Position numbers and translations under genes: made by a program
Shown here: one piece after another, positions 6,426-11,194 of the stretch
Numbering within the stretch: position 1 is the stretch's first letter
How the letters are laid out: every line of letters starts with the position of its first letter
Notes under the pieces: model-generated
Seen by the model: only the letters and a program-made list of their open reading frames with translations
Databases searched by the model: none
Told to the model about the DNA's origin: nothing
DNA from: an uncultured Muribaculum sp.
Lineage (GTDB): Bacteria > Bacteroidota > Bacteroidia > Bacteroidales > Muribaculaceae
NCBI GenBank assembly: GCA_910589555.1
Contig: CAJUTE010000070.1
Span: 1 to 11,194 of the forward strand
Direction of reading: 5' to 3'
Length of the DNA stretch: 11,194 bases

Positions 6426-6575
6426 ATGCGCGAGATTATTAAAGCGGATATTGTAAATGGAACGGCTATGAGACAGATGAGAAGAAGTGAAGAGAAGAAA
6501 GATGCCGGATGGGCGTCAGCGGTGTTTGACAAGGCGCCATACGTCACCGTGAGCATGGCGCTTCTTGTGTTCTGA
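6426..6575 (+). pseudogene. 5' fragment of a pyridoxamine-phosphate-oxidase-like flavoprotein gene
   Basis: A 49-codon frame includes MRRSEEKKDAGW (from the ATG at 6477), then AVFDKAPYVTVSM and a sudden stop after ALLVF. The MRR start and the DKAPYVTVSM strand resemble the N-terminus of small PNPOx-like FMN-binding proteins of gut Bacteroidales, which normally run to about 150 or more residues. After the methionine at about 6556 the family resemblance stops, so the gene seems cut by a deletion or rearrangement. A consensus -7 box precedes it. The match rests on memory of the family, not on a search. Confidence 0.5.
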
Positions 6576-6715
6576 AATGTCGAGGGATGCACTTGTGTCT
6601 ATCCAAATGCAAAGGTCGTAAAAATTTCTTAGTTTTTTGACCGTATCTTTATCTAAGGTTCCTGATAAGCCGTATTCTGATGCTATATTGTCAATAAGTT
6701 TGGCAGGGAAAGGTT
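6556..6715 (-). pseudogene. Possible C-terminal remnant of an unknown gene
   Basis: On the minus strand, in a frame different from the metallophosphoesterase, an open stretch without any start codon reads like real protein: LIDNIASEYGLSG, then KKLRNFYDLCIWIDTSASLD. It starts inside the 3' end of the metallophosphoesterase gene and runs to the point where the plus-strand flavoprotein fragment breaks off. Its ending (HKKRHAHGDVWRL) is vaguely like the C-terminal part of some AbiEii-type nucleotidyltransferases, but this is weak. It may also be a chance open frame. Apart from these two fragments I see nothing in the 6350-6682 stretch. Confidence 0.3.
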
Positions 6716-7276
6716 GGAATAATCGAAATTCATAATTGCTCCGTTAGAAAAAGTAATGTCGTGCTCCTTTACAATGCCATGCCGGGCGTGGATGTGACCG
6801 AATAGATGCAGCTGTGGCTGAATTTCTAAAATCTTAGTCAGTAATAGCTCATCCCCGTAGTTGATATTGTCATCGAAATCGAGGACTCCGTATGCCGGCG
6901 CATGAGTTATTAGGACATCAATATCAGACGGAATCCTTTTGATATTGCGTTCCTGCCGGTAGGTGACACAATCCCCCATGAACATCGGCACGCCATAGAA
7001 CTTTACGCCATCAATCTCAATGCCTGAGTTGCAGAGATAATACACGTTTTGGTCAAGACCGCTGATGTTGGCACCGTAAAGACAATCATCATGATTACCA
7101 CAGATGAAAATCTTGTGGGCATACGGCAGGTCGCACAGCCAGTTCATGAAATCTATGGCTTCGGATTCAGTGCCACCCATTGTGAAATCGCCTGAATGGA
7201 CTATTATGTCAGCATCAGGAAGTTCACGCAAGCGTCGATGGTGTCCATGTGTATCTGAAATATGTAATATTTTCAT
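6683..7276 (-). CDS. Calcineurin-like metallophosphoesterase
   Basis: This 197-residue protein is essentially a single metallophosphoesterase domain. All the metal-site motifs are present: DTHG (D8, H10), SGDF (D30), GNHDD (N61, H62), THAP (H125) and FGHIH (H161, H163). Enzymes of this fold hydrolyse phosphomonoesters or diesters with two metal ions, and this small cytoplasmic subtype has no certain substrate. The C-terminus (FSNGAIMNFDYSNLSLPNLL) looks like the natural end of the family, so the gene is probably intact although its 3' end touches remnant DNA. The purine-rich AAGGAAAGAG just before the ATG is an unusually good ribosome-binding site for this genome. It is divergent from the small-gene pair at 7420. 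Confidence 0.92.
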   Translation of the reverse strand: MKILHISDTHGHHRRLRELPDADIIVHSGDFTMGGTESEAIDFMNWLCDLPYAHKIFICGNHDDCLYGANISGLDQNVYYLCNSGIEIDGVKFYGVPMFMGDCVTYRQERNIKRIPSDIDVLITHAPAYGVLDFDDNINYGDELLLTKILEIQPQLHLFGHIHARHGIVKEHDITFSNGAIMNFDYSNLSLPNLLTI

Positions 7277-7295
7277 TTCTCTTTCCTTGTGATTG

Positions 7296-7303
7296 CAAAA
7301 TTA
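7296..7303 (-). promoter_or_regulatory. -7 box of the metallophosphoesterase promoter
   Basis: The minus strand reads TAATTTTG 19 bases before the start codon, a full match to TAnnTTTG. No convincing -33 TTTG is seen. Confidence 0.5.
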
Positions 7304-7389
7304 AAGCTAATCTGTCTCATTTTGCGAGATATGATAGAAATTTCCATAATAAAAATCAACCGGTACTGCTTATTGAGACACCTGTGTTC

Positions 7390-7397
7390 TAATTTTG
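7390..7397 (+). promoter_or_regulatory. -7 box of the small-gene pair
   Basis: TAATTTTG, a full match to TAnnTTTG, lies 22 bases before the ATG at 7420. No -33 TTTG is present at the right distance. This promoter and that of the metallophosphoesterase fire away from each other across about 90 bases. Confidence 0.5.
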
Positions 7398-7419
7398 CGT
7401 CATTACAAAATCAGATATT

Positions 7420-7665
7420 ATGGAAAAGTCTTTAAGGGAAAAAATCGCGGATCTGTTTAATGAAGCAGAATATGACGGTAGCACTTATGACATAAATGTA
7501 ACAAAGTTAATGATATGGCTCGCCGTAATGACTATATTAAGTTCAATAATTCCAGTTATATTCCATAGTGACTTTCCTCTTATTGAAACATTTGCCACGT
7601 TAATAATACTTCTTTTTACTACTGCCCCTCGGGCTTTCAGATGGGCTGCTAAACTTAAAGATTAG
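7420..7665 (+). CDS. Small two-helix membrane protein, unknown function
   Basis: I do not recognise this 81-residue protein. Its N-terminus (about 1-27) is charged and mostly acidic. Two hydrophobic segments follow, about 29-48 (KLMIWLAVMTILSSIIPVIF region) and 54-68 (IETFATLIILLFTTA), separated by a short turn HSDFP, and the C-terminal tail is basic (RAFRWAAKLK). By the positive-inside rule both ends are probably cytoplasmic. The stop codon TAG directly abuts the ATG of the next gene, so the two are almost certainly cotranscribed and translationally coupled. A consensus -7 box precedes it. Confidence 0.72.
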   Translation: MEKSLREKIADLFNEAEYDGSTYDINVTKLMIWLAVMTILSSIIPVIFHSDFPLIETFATLIILLFTTAPRAFRWAAKLKD

Positions 7666-8007
7666 ATGGATCTTGTCGGAATTGACCGTCTTGCGATGAT
7701 GCGTAAGCGACAGGCTTATTTTTCAGCTATAGCGGAGGAGTATGCCTCGTTTGCTGATTTTATGCAAGCTCAGGATATGTGGCTTGCCATTATGGGTATT
7801 GAGCTGACCGATTGCGGACTGTATCTGAAACTGTATATTCAGTTGGATTTTTCAGAATATGAAGAATACTATGTGATAATGGATGATGACGGACAGTTGA
7901 CGGTCAGCGACATTGTGATGTGGAACAATGATGAGTGTTGCACAAGTTATGTCAATATAAGTACGGGAAAATCAGCTGAGAAGGAATCAATTTCCCCACA
8001 GGTTTAA
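7666..8007 (+). CDS. Small acidic soluble protein, unknown function
   Basis: I do not recognise this 113-residue protein. It has no signal peptide or membrane segment. The middle (about 45-85) is rich in acidic and aromatic residues (LDFSEYEEYYVIMDDDGQL) and looks like a beta-rich fold, and a CC pair follows at about 91-92. The start abuts the stop of the membrane-protein gene with no gap, and methionines at residues 11 and 12 are possible alternatives. Its last 56 bases overlap the 3' end of the methyltransferase gene on the other strand. The pair looks like a membrane anchor with a soluble partner, but this is only inference. Confidence 0.65.
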   Translation: MDLVGIDRLAMMRKRQAYFSAIAEEYASFADFMQAQDMWLAIMGIELTDCGLYLKLYIQLDFSEYEEYYVIMDDDGQLTVSDIVMWNNDECCTSYVNISTGKSAEKESISPQV

Positions 8008-8773
8008 GCAGATAGAAACAGCTTGTGCTTGCATAATCGCGTAGATATGGGATATTTGAAATACAATCCGGTATATTTCGGGGAGTCAAGCCATATTTAG
8101 TCTCGTAATGAGGATTTATAAGGTAGAGTGTTCTATCCGCTATATCCCATTTTGTCATGGATACAATCTCTTCAAAAGCCTCGATGGTAATGCCGGTATT
8201 TCGGATAGACATCAACTCATTGATCATCTCCTCGGATTCTCCCGCGTAAGTTAGAATGTGTTTATACACAGCTCCCGGAAGAAGATGAATAAACGGGGCT
8301 TTTGAAAGCAACGTGCTCCGGCATATTTGTTGATGTCCACCAAACGGCATTTGCCATGCAGGGAAGGCTATGAAGAGGATCCCGTTGTCTTTTAGAAATG
8401 AATATGCTTTTTCAAGTAAAGCGTATTTGTCGGCAATATGCTCAATTACATCATGGCAGATGATAATGTCAAACTTGTTATCGTATCCGGTTATGCTGAA
8501 GATGTTGTCGCAGATAAAAGTACCATACACATTTTCTTGAGCAAAAAACTGTTTAGCTTCATTTATCCGGTTCTTGGAAATATCAACGCCTAAAACATTG
8601 CAACCAAGCTTGGCAAATGGTAGCAAATTACCTCCTTCGCCACAGCCGATTTCAAGAATAACCGTATCCTTACATATATCATGACACTGCATTATATATG
8701 GCATAAAGTATTTCTCACTTGTTTTGGCAAGTTCTTTGAAATACTGATGTCTGTCGAAATGTCTTTGTTGCAT
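7952..8773 (-). CDS. Class I SAM-dependent methyltransferase
   Basis: This 273-residue protein has a Rossmann-type methyltransferase core. Motif I is VILEIGCGEGGNL (38-50), the acidic residue of motif II is in GVDIS (62-66), and FDIIICHDVIEHI (101-113) and FLKDNGILFIAFP (126-138) are the following strands. The N-terminus RHFDRHQYFKELAKTSEKYF and the part after the core (MPFGGHQQICRS, TLYLINPHYETKYGL) fit a group I recall near surface-polysaccharide genes of Bacteroidetes. The acceptor is not known. It follows the sigma-barrel gene in the same direction after 65 bases, and the ATG sits inside a long stem-loop. Its 3' end overlaps the convergent small acidic gene by 56 bases. Confidence 0.92.
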   Translation of the reverse strand: MQQRHFDRHQYFKELAKTSEKYFMPYIMQCHDICKDTVILEIGCGEGGNLLPFAKLGCNVLGVDISKNRINEAKQFFAQENVYGTFICDNIFSITGYDNKFDIIICHDVIEHIADKYALLEKAYSFLKDNGILFIAFPAWQMPFGGHQQICRSTLLSKAPFIHLLPGAVYKHILTYAGESEEMINELMSIRNTGITIEAFEEIVSMTKWDIADRTLYLINPHYETKYGLTPRNIPDCISNIPYLRDYASTSCFYLLKPVGKLIPSQLIFPYLY

Positions 8774-8806
8774 CTTTGGGTATTAATTTACCCAATAGAT
8801 GCAACA
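8766..8806 (-). promoter_or_regulatory. Long stem-loop covering the methyltransferase start codon
   Basis: Arms TGTTGCATC-T-TTGGGTA (8766-8782) and TACCCAA-TA-GATGCAACA (8789-8806) form a 17-base-pair stem with a single bulged base and a 6-base loop. In the minus-strand transcript the start codon (8771-8773) and the bases before it lie in the 3' arm, so initiation would be blocked while the stem is closed. No T run follows on either strand, so it is a poor intrinsic terminator. It could instead be a DNA operator. Confidence 0.6.
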
Positions 8807-8838
8807 GGGGCATTAAGACTGCATTATCTTATCTACCG

Positions 8839-10383
8839 TTACCAGTTTAGCCTTATTCCAATAGGTATTGTGAACTCAAACGGTTTGTCTTGACGTATGG
8901 TTTTTATGTCTGTTCCCGGATTGAAATAGTAGTGGAACGACGGTTCGGCATATATGCTGATTGCTGGTGTCAGATGATATTGTAATCCAACTCCACCTTC
9001 AATCGACCATTGCAGGGGTACTGAGATTGTAGTACGGTCAAATTCCGGCTTATTCCAGCCTTGTTCCCATTTCATAATTGACTGTGTGCCATTAACAGGA
9101 ATATCAAGAGCAGCCCCACCTTGTCCATAAATGGAGAATCTGTTGTTTCCCGATATGCGGTAGTTGAATTTCAGAGGTATGCCTATATAGTGAATACGCT
9201 GATTGATTTCAGTTTTTCCAATCTCACTTTCACGTATAAAGTCACTTCTAAGGAATGTGTACCTTATGCCGGATTCAACGCTCCATCTGCTTGATACTCC
9301 ATAATTCAAAGACAGTCCGATTGTCAGCGGCATATAATGTCTGGATTTTTCAGTAACATCAATTTCTTCCGGAGTTCCGGATGGCAGGTCCGGGTCAGGA
9401 CCGATTGGCATACGATAGCGGCTATCAGTATTCTGTCCCATGTTGCCACTATATGCAAGTGAAAGGCTCCAATTATTGCCTTCATTATGTCTTATAGGCA
9501 CGTTATTATCAGCTAATGATTCGTTGTCTTTTACTATTGGCGTTTTAGGGATATTCGGTATTGTATCTTCATGTATATTATTATCGGGTATCTCCGGAAC
9601 AGTATCCGCCGGGAGTCTTATTTCCGCAAGAATATCTCTTTCAGTTTTACGATATATTACTTTTGTCGGAGATACTACTGTATCTTTTACAAGTTCTTGG
9701 GGAACAACCTTTGTTTCATTTATTTTACTGTTTGTGCCGTTATCTGATTCTTTGGCTATTAGATTTGTATCAACTTTTTCATTTTTTCGGTTTATACCGA
9801 GCCAAATCATTATGACGGAGAAAATCACAGCAAACAAGCCGATTATGCCCATTCCAACACGATATTCAGTTATAAGCCTACGCAACATCGCTTTTGCATG
9901 GGATAACTGAGATGATGATGAATGGGGAGCAATACCAAGTATTTCTCCAATCTCTTTATGGGACAATCCATCCAATACCGCAAGTCGAAACACCTTGCTG
10001 TATCCATCCGGCAGTTTGTCGATAATGTTACTAAGTTCGTCCCATGAGAGGGTATTATCAACAGGGGTATCCTCATAAAGACTTTCTCCCGATGTATCTG
10101 TCATGGGAACAGTTATGTGGTTTGAAGCCTCACGAAGATATTGTAGTGACAAATTCCTCATTATGGTTGTGAGCCATGACTCAAATTTTTCAGGTTTCAT
10201 TAATTTTTCAAGAGCGGAAAATGCTATGATGAAGCCGTCATGCAGTATGTCTTGAGCGACATCGTGATTATGAACATACCCCTCAATGACCTTCATCATT
10301 GAAGGCGCATAGAGATTATAGAGAAGTCCAAAGGCTTCTATATCCCCTGACTGGGTTCGTTTTACGAGTTGCACAATATCCAT
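8839..10383 (-). CDS. ECF sigma factor fused through a membrane helix to an outer-membrane beta-barrel
   Basis: This 514-residue protein combines parts normally found in separate proteins. Residues 5-85 are sigma region 2 (DVAQDILHDGFIIAFSALEK, then FESWLTTIMRNLSLQYLR). Residues 112-172 are region 4 with the helix-turn-helix LSHKEIGEILGIAPHSSSSQ. One hydrophobic helix spans 178-197. A polar, proline- and aspartate-containing linker fills about 198-303. Residues 304-514 alternate polar and hydrophobic positions in about eight strands (for example WSVESGIRYTFLR, RFSIYGQGGAALDI, ISIYAEPSFHYYF) and end in tryptophan, like the BAM-recognised end of outer-membrane barrels. The sigma part would be cytoplasmic, the linker periplasmic and the barrel in the outer membrane. 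No anti-sigma gene is adjacent. The ATG at 10381-10383 gives a normal sigma start; a frame-extending ATG 11 codons upstream is less likely. Function as an envelope-signal sensor is inference. Confidence 0.88.
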   Translation of the reverse strand: MDIVQLVKRTQSGDIEAFGLLYNLYAPSMMKVIEGYVHNHDVAQDILHDGFIIAFSALEKLMKPEKFESWLTTIMRNLSLQYLREASNHITVPMTDTSGESLYEDTPVDNTLSWDELSNIIDKLPDGYSKVFRLAVLDGLSHKEIGEILGIAPHSSSSQLSHAKAMLRRLITEYRVGMGIIGLFAVIFSVIMIWLGINRKNEKVDTNLIAKESDNGTNSKINETKVVPQELVKDTVVSPTKVIYRKTERDILAEIRLPADTVPEIPDNNIHEDTIPNIPKTPIVKDNESLADNNVPIRHNEGNNWSLSLAYSGNMGQNTDSRYRMPIGPDPDLPSGTPEEIDVTEKSRHYMPLTIGLSLNYGVSSRWSVESGIRYTFLRSDFIRESEIGKTEINQRIHYIGIPLKFNYRISGNNRFSIYGQGGAALDIPVNGTQSIMKWEQGWNKPEFDRTTISVPLQWSIEGGVGLQYHLTPAISIYAEPSFHYYFNPGTDIKTIRQDKPFEFTIPIGIRLNW

Positions 10384-10442
10384 TCGTATCAAAAATATTA
10401 AAAATGGATGAAACAACTACGAAAAGACTGCATGGAAATTTG

Positions 10443-10470
10443 CAAAATTAGTCTCCAAGTTTCTAACTTG
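10443..10470 (-). promoter_or_regulatory. Promoter of the sigma-barrel gene with an internal inverted repeat
   Basis: The minus strand has the -7 box TAATTTTG (10443-10450), about 60 bases before the start codon. Directly upstream is the perfect inverted repeat CAAGTT-TCT-AACTTG (10456-10470), in the space where a sigma factor or regulator would contact the promoter. No good TTTG is found at -33, so another factor may be needed. Confidence 0.5.
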
Positions 10471-10493
10471 CCGCAATGCAAAATAAAGGGTAG

Positions 10494-11046
10494 GCGAAGA
10501 GTAATAATTTTGAGACCACAAGAAAGGACACACGCATTATCCGGCTTGTTCAGCAGAAGACCAAGACGGAGGTGACAATCCCGATGATGAACGAGAGCCT
10601 TATTGCCATCTGTGAGAAATATGGCTACAACATCCCAAAAGCCAATGAGCAGGTGCTGAACCGCTACATCAAGGATATTCTTGAAGATCTGTCCGAGAGT
10701 GTACCGACACTGAAAGAGAAAGTACCGACCAATCTGACAATGAAGCAGAAGGACGCACTGAAAAAAGAAGGCAAAGAACCGGAAACCGACCTGAGCGGCA
10801 ACGTACTACTGCCGTGCTTCAAATGCGTGACGAGCCACACCGCCCGACGTACCGGAATCACCAACATGTACCTAAGCCACAAATACGACATCGTCCGGAT
10901 GATGCACGTCAGCGGCCACAAAACCCAAAAGACCGTCATGGACTACATCTCACCGGCTTGCCGCTTTCCATGCAAGAAACTCTCCTCCGAAGAGATAGCC
11001 GCCCGAAATCGCCGCCCGAACCAAGAAAGACAGCGAGATGTGGTAA
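10494..11046 (+). pseudogene. Truncated, frameshifted tyrosine recombinase (Bacteroides-type integrase)
   Basis: The frame after a TAG at 10491 reads RIIRLVQQKTKTEVTIPMMN, then ICEKYGYNIPKANEQVLNRY and SHTARRTGITNMYLS, all typical of integrases of Bacteroides mobile elements. The catalytic H-x-x-R (HTARR), the SGHKTQKT histidine and the tyrosine in MDYI are present. The N-terminal SAM-like domain and the first catalytic arginine are missing, since only about the last 180 residues remain. Near 11001-11005 the frame shifts by one base: the plus-one frame then reads EIAARTKKDSEMW and stops at 11044-11046, the expected ending, while the uncorrected frame runs on to 11105. Nine extra residues stand between DYI and KLSSEEIA. 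No start codon of its own is evident. It is dead or non-functional alone and marks a mobile-element scar. Confidence 0.85.
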
Positions 11047-11066
11047 TTATAGGTTGTCACATCAAG

Positions 11067-11092
11067 AAAATCCAGACAGTGTCTGGATTTTT
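11067..11092. terminator. Intrinsic terminator, usable in both directions
   Basis: AAAATCCAGAC and GTCTGGATTTT form an 11-base-pair perfect stem with the 3-base loop AGT, followed by a fifth T on the plus strand and by CTTG on the minus strand. It lies 20 bases past the repaired stop of the integrase and 2 bases past the stop of the possible minus-strand gene at the right edge. Confidence 0.8.
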
Positions 11093-11094
11093 GC

Positions 11095-11194
11095 TCATTT
11101 ATTGAACTTCTTCGCAAGTTGTTGACTTTTAGCTGCGCCTGTAAATTAAAATCCGAAGTGCGAATGTTCAGCTGCTAAATAAATCCCCTCACTC
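11095..11194 (-). other. Possible C-terminal end of a minus-strand gene, with an in-frame stop
   Basis: From the right edge the minus strand reads SEGIYLAAEHSHFGF, a TAA at 11146-11148, then in the same frame FTGAAKSQQLAKKFNK and a TGA at 11095-11097, directly before a terminator. Both halves look like protein and the second looks like a natural basic C-terminus. Either the real gene ends at the TAA or a nonsense change has split it. The family is not recognised. Confidence 0.3.

Noticed and set aside
7313..7380. TGTCTCA/TGAGACA inverted pair between the two divergent promoters
   Set aside because: It is only 7 bases with a 54-base gap and no target-site duplication or further symmetry, so chance is a sufficient explanation.
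8774..8806. Stem-loop as the intrinsic terminator of the sigma-barrel gene
   Set aside because: No run of T follows on the minus strand, and the 3' arm contains the methyltransferase start codon, so a regulatory role fits better.
9440..9910. A hydrophobic 156-codon plus-strand frame
   Set aside because: It is the antisense shadow of the linker, membrane helix and region 4 of the sigma-barrel gene, which has clear domains.
10505..10512. TAATTTTG on the plus strand at the start of the integrase fragment
   Set aside because: It lies inside codons of the truncated integrase and no intact plus-strand gene follows, so it is probably a chance match to the promoter box.

Overview
The window is a piece of a Bacteroidales chromosome, most likely from the Muribaculaceae/Bacteroides side of the order (inferred, not proven). 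The signs are -7 boxes of the Bacteroidetes type (TAnnTTTG, twice with a TTTG about 20 bases upstream), few Shine-Dalgarno sequences, a lipoprotein with an acidic run after the lipobox cysteine, and a Bacteroides-type tyrosine recombinase fragment.

Left part (1-6350) is mostly ordinary core genome, nearly all on the minus strand. It holds ribF (FMN/FAD synthesis), a PepSY-like lipoprotein, cysK (cysteine synthase), purB (adenylosuccinate lyase), two identical plus-strand tRNA-Val(UAC) genes with a clear promoter and terminator, and a two-gene unit of a MarR-GNAT fusion regulator followed by a small cupin. A near-perfect palindrome on the MarR-GNAT promoter suggests autoregulation. Between ribF and the lipoprotein gene, about 330 bases without a gene are packed with short palindromes. 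They include two diverged 60-base units in inverted orientation whose hairpin stem shows a compensatory base-pair change.

Right part (about 6400-11100) looks like an accessory region: visibly more AT-rich genes, gene fragments at both ends and unfamiliar small genes. At its left end is the 5' stub of a pyridoxamine-phosphate-oxidase-like gene abutting a possible antisense C-terminal remnant. Next come an intact metallophosphoesterase, a divergent pair of unrecognised small genes (one a two-helix membrane protein), and a class I SAM methyltransferase. The most striking gene is a single protein with an ECF sigma factor at its N-terminus, one transmembrane helix, a periplasmic linker and a C-terminal outer-membrane beta-barrel. 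The right end is a truncated, frameshifted tyrosine recombinase.

The most interesting system is the sigma factor-beta-barrel fusion (8839-10383). It appears to join an envelope sensor to a transcription factor in one polypeptide and has no separate anti-sigma gene beside it. The methyltransferase gene follows it, and that gene's start codon lies inside a long stem-loop. Whether the two genes form one pathway cannot be decided from sequence alone.
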